Part shown: one piece after another, positions 37,667 to 64,000 of the stretch | How positions within the stretch are numbered: the first letter of the stretch is position 1 | How the letters are laid out: the number at the start of each line of letters is the position of its first letter | Assembly (NCBI RefSeq): GCF_000208745.1 | Contig: NC_030851.1 | Coordinates: 610,667-674,666 of the forward strand | Direction: 5' to 3' | DNA length: 64,000 bases | Source of the DNA: Theobroma cacao | Taxonomy: Eukaryota; Streptophyta; Magnoliopsida; Malvales; Malvaceae | The notes under the pieces: generated by a model | The model's database searches: none | What the model was told of the DNA's origin: nothing | Seen by the model: only the letters and a program-made list of their open reading frames with translations | Made by a program: the position numbers and the translations under genes

Positions 37667-37699
<33 letters not shown>
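37667..37699. repeat. TA microsatellite
   Basis: About sixteen TA units in a row. Confidence 0.95.
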
Positions 37700-37705
<6 letters not shown>

Positions 37706-39048
37706 TAAAATTTCTCCAAGTAAATATCTAGTACAATCGGTAGTTGAATTTAACGAGAATTGATTGATTTGTCAATTTTGTATATTTGTTTTATTGTTTT
37801 TGTAATACTTTATCCCGTATCAGATATAAATGAAATCATTACGATTTATATTAGAATTTTAAGTCAATTACTATTAATAATTTGAACTTAAATTTTTGAC
37901 AACTATATGATTTAGACTTGAAAATAATTAAACGAAGTAGTGTTTGAATCTACATCATTTGAATTTTAATACCTTGAAAGGGAAAAACCAATTCCTATCG
38001 TGAAGAAAAGGCGAAGCAACCAATGGTTTTGGATCTTGTTTTCATCAATCAAAAATGGGTGACTCGATTGATAACCTTTTTTGGAATGCAAGCATAGCCA
38101 TAGAAAATTACAATGTGGATAATGGGAAGCCAAAACTTTTCACAGGTTTGGAAATTGATAAAAGCCTTTCTGGTGATAAGACAAGGACAAGTAGCTAGCC
38201 AGAATCTTTTGATTCAAGGAACAAGAGTTGCCATCAACATTAGGTCCTACCTTGCTTTTCTCCCTCACTCTGTCTGTATAGTTATCAAAGCAAAATGGAC
38301 AAAAAAATTGGAGTTAGTCTTGTCTGCCATAATGATCAAAGCAACAGAAAAGATCCTTTTATTATCGCATATCATGTACAATTGTACGAAAATGGTTTTT
38401 AACTTTTAATGTAAAATTTTTTTGTTATTTATCTCAAATTAAATAACACTATTCATCTCAAATTTTCTTTAAAAAAAAAATACAATGATTTAATTAAATA
38501 GAATAGAAGAATAAAAACTTATTTCAATTTCTTTAAACAAATTTTTAAAGTTTTTCTTTGAATGTTGTATAAATTGCCAATACTAAATATATTATCTTTT
38601 AAAATAATAAAATCCAATTGTTTTCGTAATTTCCTCGTAAATCTTGTTGTCTCCATTGATTCAATGATCCACGGTTGCCCATAATTACCTTAATTAAATT
38701 GGAAGACAAGTTAGGGACCAAATCAGGCTGTTAATTGTGATTGAATATGACGGATTCCTGCTAGTCAGACCTACAAGTCACACCTAACATTTCATTATTT
38801 CTTTAAGTCACATAATCCAATCTTAATCTGGCACCTGCTTTGGGTTCATAGTGTTTTTATTACCAAAGTTGTCTTTAATTGCAGTTTCCTCCCCAATTTT
38901 ATTTATTTTTTTCAAAGAAGGAAAATGAAAATAGTATACATTATCCAATGGTTATCAGGTCCAACTCATTTGCTAACATTCAATCTTGTTAGGCCGTTTG
39001 AACTATTGTTTTTTTCTAATTAAGTTCTTAATTTTATATGATATGCAA

Positions 39049-39350
39049 ATGAGTCCTTAATCTTTGATTTGCACTTAAATAAACTTTTAACTTTAACAAA
39101 AAAAATTAATTATTATTAGATATAATACCTAATTGTTTTTTTTTTGGTCAAAATAACATAAGCTATTGACATAATTTACACATTTTTTTGTGTCAATTAT
39201 CATGTGATTACGTTAATTGTTATGTAATCATATCAGTTTATCACAATAGCATAAAATACCTAGTAGTGTTGAGTTTTACAATGGTTAATTTTTCATTAAG
39301 GTAAGGATGTATTTGAATAAAAATCAAAATTTAAAAACTTAAGGTCAAGG
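39049..39350. mobile_element. MITE-like element 2
   Basis: Left end gagtccttaatctttgat with aaataaacttttaa; right end tttgaataaaaatc with aaaacttaaggtc, roughly the reverse complement. Same layout as the element at 37128-37563, with a shorter core. No coding content. Confidence 0.4.
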
Positions 39351-41109
39351 GGGGTTAAGATGCAAAAAATAAATTCTTCGGCGGCTATGTATATTTTATC
39401 AATTAGATGAGTTCAAAGTCCAAATAAGGAAAAGATTGGTGTCTTGCCTTACCAACCTCTCGTGATTTAGTCAAAGTATTATTCACTTTACTTAGACTGC
39501 TAGTCATTACTTTTTTTTTTTCGAATAAAATGCACATAAAATATTTTTGTGGTAAATATTGTTTTTTTAAATAATTTTTAGTTTTCTTGGTAGCCAAGTT
39601 GCATATTTTGTTTGGAGTCAACGAAAATGATGTTAAATTTAAAATTTAATCCCTTTTTTAGACTTCACATTCTATTTGAATTTCTAGGTTGAACTGTGTA
39701 ATGATTATATCGTAAAATAAATTAACAACAATTAAAATAGGGAAAAATTTACTTGAAAAAAGGAAAAAAATTTGGGGTGGACTTGGAAATAAAGGAAATA
39801 AATCACCAAAGACAATTGGTCTTTAATTAAATTAGCGTCTAAATATTATTACTTTGAGGTAATTTCATCTACATTTTTGTAATTTTAATTTTTTTATCAT
39901 GACATTTCGTGATTTTTTTCATATAAAAAATAAAAATCTCGTATTTTTTTTCTCATTATTTATGCTCTTAATTTTGAAATTATGAGGATTTTTGTTGCTA
40001 TTTATGAGATACTCTAATCAATTTCCTTTCCTAAACTATTGTATTAACATATTAAAAACCTATTTTAATAGCTAAAATTTACAAAATTTTCTCAAAATTG
40101 AACATTAATTTTATTATTGTAACTTGAATTGAACCATACATTTTGGACCTTGATGAGAACATGACCAAAGGAAAACAAAATGATGATACGTCCAATGTCT
40201 TCAATTGTCCAAAAAAACCTCAAAATTGTGGACTTTCCGCTTCGTAAATTATTGGCTAATAATTACGCAATTATTCCCGTCCCCTGAAATTTATCACTCT
40301 CGAACTTCGTAAGCGGTGACGCAGATATTTTCGTCGCCATAAACTCTTTTTTGTTTTTTTTTCCTTAAATATTCAGAAACATATTTGTTTGTAGTACCAC
40401 CGAGTAACGACGTTGTGTCTTTCGTGTGACAGAGAATTCGATTCTCCTCTCGAATCCAACTGGGAAAATAAAGAAAGAAAAGATAAAAGAAAAGGGTAAG
40501 AGCATGAGAATCTGTCGGTAAAACTTGTAAGCCTTTTTGCGGGAACGAAAATGATTTTTTGTTCCCTTTAGAAGTGCCAGACATTGATGCCCTTTCTGTT
40601 CTGACTCGCTTTTTGATCCAACAAAACTTGTGTTCTTTATTTTTGAAGCTTTCTTTTAAGTTTTTTTGGCTCAAACCTTGTATTACCGGTAATTTTTTTT
40701 ACCCTTTTTTTCGTATGGATTTGTTCTATTTTTGATTATTTTTAATGAAATGATTTTGGGTTCTTTTTATTTTCCTTCTTTCGAATTCTTTTTTGTATGT
40801 TTTGGCCTCATTTCTTTTTTTTTTTTTCCAGCTTTGGGTTTTATCATAAATGCTTTTTTTTTCTAGTTAAAATCCTTTTTTTATCGATATAAACGAAGAA
40901 GAGTTGTTCCTGCTTGTTGTGGGGACGTGTTTTTGTTTGGTTACTGAGAAAACATGGTAAATGAAGAAGACTTTAATATTTGAAGGTCAACCACCATTTT
41001 AGTTTAACAAAAAGCAAACGGAAGGAAGAACATACTCTCTCTTTATGCTTTATATATTTTGATTCTCTTTATTTGACGCTAAATTTATTTTAAATTGATC
41101 GCAGGCAGA

Positions 41110-41153
41110 ATGATGAGTAATATATAGGAGGCTGGAGGATTATGTGCTTTTAA
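41110..41153 (+). promoter_or_regulatory. Two short upstream ORFs in the ABCC leader
   Basis: After a probable 5' UTR acceptor (near 41104) there is an ATG-ATG minimal frame at 41110-41127 (five codons plus TAG) and another at 41142-41153 (ATG TGC TTT TAA). Both end before the main start at 41190. If they are in the mature leader they could lower or regulate translation. Confidence 0.5.
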
Positions 41154-41189
41154 GTGAAGAGAATTGTGTGAAGAAGCAACAAGGAAATA

Positions 41190-55603
<14,414 letters not shown>

Positions 55604-57562
55604 AGAGCAATCTCTCTCCTCTCTGGTGCAATAGGTCTGATAGCCTTGCTTACGACTGTCCATGACTGGATATTTTTGTAGTATAGTAATCTAGAAAATT
55701 GTCCAAAGTTTCCCAGCAAGGATGATAACCATGAATCATTGTAATCTTGCACAAAGTTTTGTTCCCCGTTACTTTTGGGCCCTTCAGAATTAACATGCTT
55801 ATACTTTTTTTTTATATAAAAAAGATAAGTATAGTTATTTATATAATTTATAAACTTATGGATATGCTAAAGGATCATCACTCACTCTTTAAAAAAATTT
55901 TGGTCCATTGCGTCCGATAGAAGATACCGGCCCTATGGTCAGGCCTATCTGAGAAGCCTTAGGGGTCGGATCAGCCGACAGTGGGGTGATCCAATTCTCC
56001 CAATTATATTTTGAAAAAATCATTTTCATTTTTTACTAGTGTAATTTTATTGTAAGCACTATAGCTGTAAATAGCCACGTGGCGGACTAATATAAGTGCC
56101 GCGTGGCCTGAATGGAAACGCTTATTGGTGTATCACAAACTCACCGACATTCGGTGAACGCTATTTTTAGGCTTGCTAAACATTTGCAGACCAAGAAAGG
56201 AAAAATCGTGGCTGCTCAGTTTTAACTATTTTCTGATGAAGCCGAGTTCTATGCATCGGCGCAGGGACAAGGGAAGCGTTTGCTTGAATCAAGAAGACGG
56301 CGTTACCTCGCCGGTAGACATACTCGAATCTCGCAAGCCGAAATGCAGGACCGGCGGGAAAATTCATTCAATCGAAGAAGAAAAATGGTAATTCAACCCC
56401 GATTGACAGCGTTCACTAAATATTGCACTACGGGTCATCGGAAAACCGTTAGGGTTAAGAGTATCAAAGAGGAGGGGAAAAGAGTTAAATTGGGTAAAGA
56501 AAGATTCTCATTTTCTATTCAATTTCTCCTTTCTTTTTCCAAAAAAGGAAACTTTCTTTTACAATTTCGAGTTTTTCATCTTTCTTTTTGGAAAATGTTG
56601 ATTTGGGTAAAGAAAGACTGAAGAAAGATTCGCAAATACGAAGGGTCTTTTGTTTAATATCCAGCTCTATACAGAATACAGAGAGACGAGTATTAGCACT
56701 TAGCAGTGTATTTTTTTTTACGTGTCTTTGTCGTTTTGCAAATTATACAAGCGTGTCACGTAAGCCGTGACGCATGTTTGGCTACATCTATTTTTGGTGT
56801 TTTCTGACTCTTGTCTCTTTCTCAACTTCCTTTCTCCTTTTGTATATTGTAATAATAATACAAGGTTCTTACTTATTCTCTGACTCTTTTTCAAACTATA
56901 TATACATAGTAAGTAACCATGCATTTGGCATATAGCAACACGGTTCTCCCCCAGAATCTTTGGTTTTTTGTATCTTTTGTCCATGTTTCTCTTAAGGTTT
57001 ACTTCTTACAGCCTATAATCTACAACAACACTGTCCTGTCCGCAGTCGCCGAGGTGGCAATCTGAACTTTTGGTTGCAGAGAGATGAATGACGATTCTGA
57101 ACTTTTGGATTTCTTGTTGCTTTGAAACGGAACAACTTAAATATTTATTTTACATTGAGTGGGGATGATTGTTGAAACTCGAATCTTTAATCCCATTTTC
57201 TTTTTATGAACAGAGTTGGTTCTGAATCATCATAATTTGAAATGGTTTCTTGGTCAGGCCGAGAAGTTGTTTTAGTTGCAAATTACCTTTTTGGTTTTAT
57301 TACATCTGAATCATGGTTACAAATTGAATTCCTTTTTTTGTATAATTCTCGTTGGGATGCCTACAATTTTTAAATGATTGAAGCATGATTGTGGTTTGTT
57401 CTCAATGCAGATTGTACATTGTGTTGAAGGGCAAAGCCTGTGCAGTGTTTTAGTAAGTGCTTAACCAGGCATAAAATTTCCTTTAACATTTCTATCATGA
57501 GAAGGGAAGATGAGTTGAGTGAACATCTAATCTGTTTTGTGTCTTGCAGGGCGTGGCTACTG
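55604..57562. other. Intergenic between the two ABCC genes (3' UTR, promoter, 5' UTR of copy 2)
   Basis: The left part should be the 3' UTR of copy 1. A G-box lies at 56074-56083. A frame of 113 codons at 56280-56621 lacks any recognisable domain and probably lies in leader or promoter sequence. A 5' UTR exon boundary is likely at the acceptor gtcttgcag near 57549, with a donor-like ttta|gtaagt near 57450. Confidence 0.5.
56074..56083. promoter_or_regulatory. G-box/ABRE-like element upstream of ABCC copy 2
   Basis: GCCACGTGGC, a perfect palindromic G-box, with a second related GCCGCGTGGC at about 56098-56107. Such sites bind bZIP and bHLH factors and often give abscisic acid or light response. 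The distance to the start codon (about 1.5 kb) allows for a leader intron. Function inferred. Confidence 0.55.
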
Positions 57563-60500
57563 ATGGCGATTGAACCCCTGGTTTGGTATTGTCAGCCCCA
57601 GGTCAATGAGGCTTGGGCTAAAGAGGTTGATGGCGCTTTTGGTGCATACACACCTTGTGCTATCGACTCTGTGGTGATTTCCATTTCTCACTTGGTTCTT
57701 TTGGGCTTGTGCTGTTATCGGATATGGATGATGAAGAAGAATTCAAAAGTCGAGAGGTTTTATTTGAGGTCAAAATGCTATAATTATGTGCTTGGCTTGT
57801 TGGCTGGTTATTGTACCATCGAGCCATTACTAAGGTTGTTGATGGATATTTCAATCTTTAATTTGAATGGAGAGACTGGTCTTGCCCCCTATGAGGTGCG
57901 TTTCTGTTAAGCTAGTAGGTGGCCCTGTATTTATTCGTGGCTTTAGTGATTTGAACTTTATCTTCAAATACAACTCTTACGCACAAGAACAAGTACTAAA
58001 ATTTAACTATTACTAGTTTAAAATGAAGTTCTGTATTTTTAGTTAAAATTATGGAGGACTGTTATAGATACTATTATTGCTTTAAAAACAGACCACTGGT
58101 TTAGTTATGCTGAATTTGTTTTTCTTATTTCATCCTATTTACTTTATTTGGTTCCAGGTGATGGTTAGATGTTACATTAGTTCTTGCAATTCCATTTGTT
58201 TATCTGCTATGCGCAACACAGAAGTGTGCTTAAACTTGTCTATGCTTTATATTTTACACTCTTGCAGGCAACTTCTTTGATTATTGAGGCTACTGCTTGG
58301 TGCTCTGTGCTTATCATGATAGGATTGGAAACAAAAAGTTACATCAAGGAGTTTCGGTGGTATGTGCGTTTTGGAGTTGTTTATGTTCTGGTTGGGGATG
58401 CTGTGCTGCTAAATCGTGTTCTCCCGATGAAAGATTTGTACAGTAGGTCAGGTTCCACCCATTCCTCAATTTAGTTTCTTTACCAAAAGCCTTTAAAAAA
58501 AAAATCCATAAGCATTTTACCTTTTTTTTTTGTTTTGGGTGGGGGGGGGGGGGGGGGGGTTGAGTTATTGCTGATTCTAAGTACTAGGGAATATGAGGAA
58601 TAAATTGTTATATATGACTTGCAATTCTTTTCTTTTATGCATGTTCTTTTATAAGCCTGATCCCATGAATGTGATTGAATCATTTAGTAAATGTTTGTTC
58701 AGAAATCTCTGACCAAAAATAGCTTACTGGTAATGCAATTTATCCTTTTTATTTTTTTTTATTCTCAAATACTGGCATTTATAGAAGATAATGACTCTTT
58801 AACTACTTAGATCATAAAGAAATTTGACCATATATTAACTTCTCACAGTGGCAAGTTTATTTGCTCTTGCAGCTATGCACTGTATTTGAGCATCAGCTTG
58901 GTTTTCTGCCAGGTTTGTTGTGTATATTTGCCTTTTATCCTACTCTGTCTTTTCAAGTGTTTTTACAAAAGTGGCCTTTACCTGCTTTTTTATTTGCCTT
59001 GGTGCCACAACACCTGTTTTAATTTTATGTAGCCACTTGATATCTGGCTAAAGTTGTGTCCATTAGCAAGCTATGATGTATAAACATTAGCATGAAAGTT
59101 ATAGAGAGGCATAGCTCTCTCTCTCTCTCTCGCGCGCGCGTGCGTTCACTGTTCCCACTATGATTGTCTCTTGAAATATTATCATCACCACTTTTTCCAA
59201 ATATTCATCACCCTGACCATTTACATGCCTACTTTTAGGTTGACATCAATTAGCTTATTTTAGCCACCTCCTTCCTTTTATGGGTTATAAGTTAGCACTT
59301 TCTCACTTACCATACTGGAAAGTCATAGATGGACAAAAGATATAAGCCTGTCTTAAGTAGCATGACTAGTTTTTGTGCAGAATGCTCCTAGATAATTGAG
59401 GCCATTATAACTTCTTGGGATTTTGACGTAATTAAGTTGAACTCCTGGTAATGTAATGTTTGCTGGGGCAGTCTTAAATTAAATCCTGTGGGACAGAAAA
59501 ACCTGGATTCTTTCTTTGACAGAGAATTTTAATGCTTTTATCTTAAAGCAGTTTCATTTATTTGTGCTTATTTTTCTGATGTAGGTTTTATTTGGGATTC
59601 TTCTATTTGTTTATGTTCCCAATCTTAATCCCTGTCCTGGATATATTTTGATAAAAAGTGAGTCTCTTGATGATGAAGAATATGAACCACTTCGTGGAGG
59701 AGAGCAAATATGTCCCGAGAGGCAAGCCAATATTTTTTCAAGTAAGTACTCTGATACCATTTTTTTCAAGTGGTCAAGATGCCACATGTTAGAAAGTTAA
59801 AATGGCTGCAGGTTTGCTAGCTATTTGTAGAAAAGCATCATTTTGATGGAACTATAACTGGATAATGACTTGGCTAGACCGTGAATAAGCGACCAGCATA
59901 GTAGCAATATGTGCAAGTTTTGGGATGTTCTACATTTGAAATATTTAATTCTTTGTTAGAAGTCTGGTATCCATAGTGTTCTTTTTCTTTTCAGTTCTTT
60001 TCACCTGTGTCCTGTCTGTCCCCCAACCTACTCCTCTCTCCAAGAATGGCCATTTAGCAAGATATGGTCTGTGGGTTGTACTAGGAAAGACAGTTGAGTT
60101 TGGTTTGCTGAGTTTAAACCTTCACTATTATGTTACAATATCAGTTTTGGAGTAATCTCTGGCAAGTGATGCTTTACTATAAACTTGTGAGCTTCTAATT
60201 GAAAGTTCACTGCAATATGCTATGACAGGAATTGTTTTTGGATGGATTACTCCCCTCATGCGGCAAGGTCATAGAAGACCTATCACTGAAAGGGATGTTT
60301 GGAAGTTAGATACATGGGATCAGACTGAAACACTGATTCAGAAGTTAGTATTCTGTTGCTTCCCTTGCATTTGCTTCCACATGATAACATATACAGCTAT
60401 TCAGTGATAACAATTTTTCCCTTTGCAGGTTCCACAGATGTTGGGTTAAAGAAACTCAAAGACCTAAACCATGGCTTTTGAGAGCATTGAATAGTAGCTT

Positions 60501-63500
60501 AGGAGGAAGGTTAGTTAGCTATGTGATAATGTTTTTTTCTTCCTTTCCTATATGATTGGTAACAAGAACTTATGCATCCTGAATAGTTTCTCTTCCGAGC
60601 ATAGATGTCATCTTGTCTTACTTATACTAACTCTCTTGTTTCATAAATGAGTCATGCAGGTTTTGGTTAGGAGGCGTTTTCAAGGTAATGAGCATTGCTC
60701 TCATATTTCTTTCATGGAATTTCGCATCCTTATGTATGGAGATGTAGTTTATTGGAAGTGATGTTCCTTCAATATCTACTATCTGAAACTGTAATACTTA
60801 AGTTGTGCAATATTCATACTGTTGACGGGCATGTGTCATGACTGTAATAATTTTGAGCTAAAATGCACATAATCTCATTTTCTCAAGAGATTTTTTATTG
60901 AGCTTTTTGATTCTTGTTCTTAAATATAAAGTTATACCTAATCTCATGATAAATCTGCTGACCATGCACATTTTGTATAGATAAAGTGTGAAGTTTTCCT
61001 TCTAGAAAATGTTATGGAGATTTAACATTTCATGAAGATCTGACTATGTTGTGTAAAGAATCTGAAACAAATTTGTGAATGCAAGCTTATAGCTTCTTAT
61101 TTGATCATCACAGATTGGAACTGACCTTTGTCAGTTTGTGGGGCCTATGTTATTGAACCATCTCTTACAGGTCAGTGCTTTTTTTCCCCTGGCTAAGGCC
61201 TGTGTAAAAGATGACCTTGTTTTTCTTTGTTTGGTTTGCTACAGGAGAGAAATATTAGCTTTTTATTTTATTTTGATAATTTTTTCTACAGATTTACTAA
61301 CCCTATATTAGTGATGATGGTAGTCAATTTTTTAATTCTATCCCATTTTAGATATAACATGACCCTACTTTGTGCATTCTATCTGTTGTGTTAATTTTGT
61401 AACTCTCTTGTTATGGTCTGCAGTCAATGCAACGAGGTGACCCAGCCTGGATTGGTTATATCTATGCCTTCTTAATGTTTCTTGGAGTGGTATGATCCTT
61501 ATTCTATGTGTTTCCTTATGAGGAGTTATGGTTTAATATAAACCAAAATCTCTCAGTTTAGACACGGTATCTGCTATGGATTATGTTTTTCTTTTCAACT
61601 GTTTTTGAATTGGTGGGTGTGTTTCACCCAATGAATGTATTTTAGGGTTTTATTGAAGTTTCTCTCTCATTTCTTCTGTAATTTGATTAGCTCTGTTGAT
61701 ATCCTTGTCTTTATCAATGTGTTTGTTGAGAACTATCGGTTTCTGCAATCCTTATAAATGCCATTTCATGGCCCTAAGTGAAATGTTTGCATGAGCAAAG
61801 TAGGTTCTTAGTTTGCTCTTTCAGCAAAAGATAAAACGCTGCTTCCATTAGCTCTTCCTGTGATTGATATAATTTAAAATCAAAGAAATGATTCCTTGTA
61901 AAGCTGTTGCTGCAGTTCTGATATTGTGATTTTTTTCAACTCATGTCAGTTATCTGTTGTACTACTCGAGTCTCAGTATATGCAGAATGTCTGGCGAGTT
62001 GGTTTTCGTCTACGGTCTACTCTGGTAATATATTTCCTTCATCCTAAAATGCTTACAAACAAGCACATGGAGCTATTTGAGTGTGTTAAACTTAGCCTCC
62101 TTTGACTTTCAAGATTTCACAGTTGCTTTCATCGGAGCATATTTTGGTTTTTGAGTTATCTTTTTCAAATTGGTTGGCTAATTTTATTTTACTGTTTCTG
62201 TTTTAGGTGGCAGCTATATTTCACAAATCTCTGAGATTGACTCATGAAGCTCGCAAGAATTTCCCATCTGGAAAGATAACAAATATGATCACAACAGATG
62301 CTAATGCGCTTCAGGTATGGGTCTTGTTCAATTGCTGTGAAAATGCATATGTTAAGTGATGCTAAATATGTATATTATGCATTCAGAATCAGAGTCCACA
62401 TGAAGACAAAAGACAGTATATCACAGGAAACTGTTAGTAGATTCCTGATATATTTTAAATTTATGCCTTATGTCATTACTTTAAGAAAGATGATTGATCC
62501 TTTGACAGTAATTATGAAGAATGCAGTATTGATGTAATCAATATAACTGGCCAGTTGAAATTTGAGAATTTGAAATATCAAATGAAGTACTATGCCTCTA
62601 TACCCCTAAATATGGGATATATTGGCCAATTTTGCTTCAAAAACAAATATTTTAGAGTGTGGAATTCTGATGTTTGAGCTAGAGAAGGCTTTTTTTTTTT
62701 TTTAATTGTGTTAAAATTGATGTGTACGTTAAAATCTGATAACTTCTCCTATGGTAAATTGTTTTCTCGGAACTCTGGTACATAACTTGTTGACCTAGTA
62801 AGAGGAACATAACCATTGGGGAACATCTAGAATGTTGCAGATTCGGGAACAAAAGCATAACATTTGCATATTAGAGGGTTGACTTAAACTATTATTGATA
62901 CTACTTTATTTTTTGCAGCAAATATGCCAACAACTTCATGTATTATGGTCAGCTCCATTTCGTATCATTATTTCCATGGTTCTTCTTTATCAGCAACTCG
63001 GTGTTGCTTCACTTCTTGGGGCACTAATGCTGGTTCTCATGGTCCCACTGCAGGTAAAAAAGTTTATCCCTTTTTTTATTGAAACTCTTCTTCATTAATC
63101 GTTTCTACCAGTTTCACTTTTTTAAGATGTTAGATTTATGTATTTTTGGATAATTAAAAAAGAAAAAGGAAAGTAACATCTTAAAATGTGAAACTTGTGA
63201 AACAATTAATGTAGAATCTACTTGATGAAATGTAACAGCTTAGATTTCATTTTCCTATCAAAGAGAGAATTTACTTGAGGAATTGATGCTTGCCATTGTA
63301 ATTTCTGGCAGCCTACAAATATGTAATGCTGTAGTTTATTCCCCTTTCTCTAGAGTTAACAGACAACTGATCTCCATAATTCATGCAAACTCCTACTAGA
63401 TCAGAGAGAAAGAAAGAAAGCAAAAGAGCATCAGGAGTGGCAGAGGTAGGAAAACCAAATCATTGGATTAAATCTTGTCTAAAAGAGAAACCTGCCAGTC

Positions 63501-64000
63501 AAGGCAAGCAACTGTGATGATTTTAAGTTGGGAAATGATTGTCCATGTCGATGATCTTCTAATATCTGCTGTTACCTATTTTTCTTGCCATCCAAGATGA
63601 AATTATTTAAACAATATCTCTGATGATTAATCTTGTCTTGTCTGATTTTTCTTTATGTCTTCTGGGGACAGACCATTGTGATTAGCAAAATGCGAAAAAT
63701 GACTAAGCAAGGACTGCAGTGGACTGACAGGAGAGTCAGCCTTATGAATGAAATTTTAGCTGCTATGGACACCGTGAAGTATGGTTGATTCAGAAAGCAC
63801 CGTCCATAGATTTCAGTATATTTTCTTGCCATTCGACAGTGACGCTGGCTCTATGCTTGAAAATGTTTCAGATTTTATGCATGGGAGAAGAGCTTTCAGT
63901 CTAGAGTTGACAGTATACGGAATGATGAGCTGTCATGGCTTCGGAGAGCTCAATTACTATCTGCTGTATGATATTTGAAATTCTAGTCCTGCTTCCTTTT
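57563..64000 (+). CDS. ABCC-type transporter, tandem paralogue, 5' part only (window ends inside the gene)
   Basis: Fourteen exons are visible and give 524 codons: 57563-57895, 58268-58446, 58873-58912, 59585-59741, 60229-60343, 60429-60509, 60660-60684, 61114-61170, 61424-61489, 61950-62024, 62207-62314, 62919-63053, 63672-63778, 63872-63965. Every exon has the same length as its partner in the upstream gene. It starts [12 protein letters not shown] and covers TMD0, the linker ([15 protein letters not shown]) and most of TMD1; the nucleotide-binding domains lie beyond the window. All visible introns are GT-AG. Exon 12 matches its partner at 38 of 45 residues; exon 10 is more diverged ([14 protein letters not shown] against ALGVLFEAQYFQNV). 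An in-frame TGA stands between the start and the upstream acceptor only as far as the ATG context tgATG, so 57563 is the natural start. Substrate may differ from copy 1. Confidence 0.95.
58541..58559 (+). repeat. Poly-G run (19 G) in intron 2 of ABCC copy 2
   Basis: Nineteen consecutive G preceded by a T-tract. Such runs can form G-quadruplexes and are prone to length error in sequencing. Confidence 0.9.
59115..59144. repeat. CT/CG dinucleotide tract in intron 3 of ABCC copy 2
   Basis: (CT)8 directly followed by (CG)5 and tgcg. Alternating CG is rare in plant introns and can adopt Z-DNA. Confidence 0.9.

Larger units (their letters stand above)
36211..41109. other. Gene-poor AT-rich stretch upstream of the ABCC pair
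   Basis: No recognisable protein on either strand; frames at 38113-38409 and 40294-40674 show no family features. It contains two MITE-like elements (37128-37563, 39049-39350) and TA microsatellites (about 36593-36608 and 37667-37699). The right end (about 40400-41109) should hold the promoter and first 5' UTR exon of the ABCC gene: a donor-like accg|gtaattt near 40688 and an acceptor atcgcag near 41104 suggest a 5' UTR intron. Confidence 0.5.

Noticed and set aside
40294..40674. Minus-strand frame of 126 codons upstream of the ABCC pair
   Set aside because: Antisense to the probable ABCC 5' UTR/promoter, with no domain; composition is Lys/Phe-rich as expected from AT-rich DNA.
56280..56621. 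Plus-strand frame of 113 codons between the ABCC genes
   Set aside because: Arg/Lys/Phe-rich without a domain and overlapping other frames; more likely leader or promoter of ABCC copy 2.

Overview
The window is nuclear DNA from a flowering plant, most likely a eudicot. It carries intron-rich genes with GT-AG introns, AT-rich intergenic sequence, a nuclear gene for a chloroplast photosystem I subunit, and remnants of plant LTR retrotransposons and of a plant pararetrovirus. The species cannot be fixed from the sequence alone.

Layout. At 1-483 there is a broken caulimovirid-type reverse transcriptase fragment ending at a TA/CA microsatellite. Two tandem minus-strand F-box/leucine-rich-repeat genes of the SKIP19/FBL20-24 type follow (1329-3200 and 4079-6159); the second holds a long inverted repeat in its only intron. 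Next, on the minus strand, is a complete 11-exon gene for translation initiation factor eIF3b (6847-10678). From 10.8 to 22.8 kb I find no intact gene: there is a decayed Ty3/gypsy-like gag with its 5' LTR (13.3-15.0 kb, minus strand) and a separate 1.7 kb LTR with primer-binding site (18781-20532, plus strand). A 3-exon PSAK gene lies at 23037-23594, a complete 19-exon DDB1 gene at 25552-33590, and, convergent with it, a CDC123 (D123 family) gene at 34669-35673. A gene-poor stretch (36.1-41.1 kb) holds two MITE-like elements. The rest of the window is a tandem pair of ABCC2-type vacuolar transporter genes: a complete 27-exon gene (41190-55603) and the first 14 exons of a second (57563 to the window end).

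How the genes fit together. These are single-promoter eukaryotic genes, not operons. Some themes recur: eIF3b and CDC123 both serve translation initiation (eIF3 scaffold, eIF2 assembly); DDB1 and the F-box proteins are adaptors of two different cullin-RING ubiquitin ligases (CUL4 and SCF); the ABCC pair exports conjugates into the vacuole. From memory, the Arabidopsis homologues of DDB1, CDC123 and the F-box/LRR cluster also lie close together on chromosome 4 (At4g05420-At4g05497), so part of this block may be ancestral gene order, with eIF3b and PSAK lying within it here.

Exon joins were worked out by hand from splice consensus, reading frame and family sequence. Each reconstructed coding sequence closes in frame: 307, 339, 717, 129, 1088, 334 and 1624 codons, plus 524 for the partial copy. 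I found no convincing wholly new system. The items most worth a second look are the intronic long inverted repeat, the GC-AG intron that distinguishes the two ABCC copies, the tandem duplication across the end of the eIF3b gene, and the MITE-like pair.
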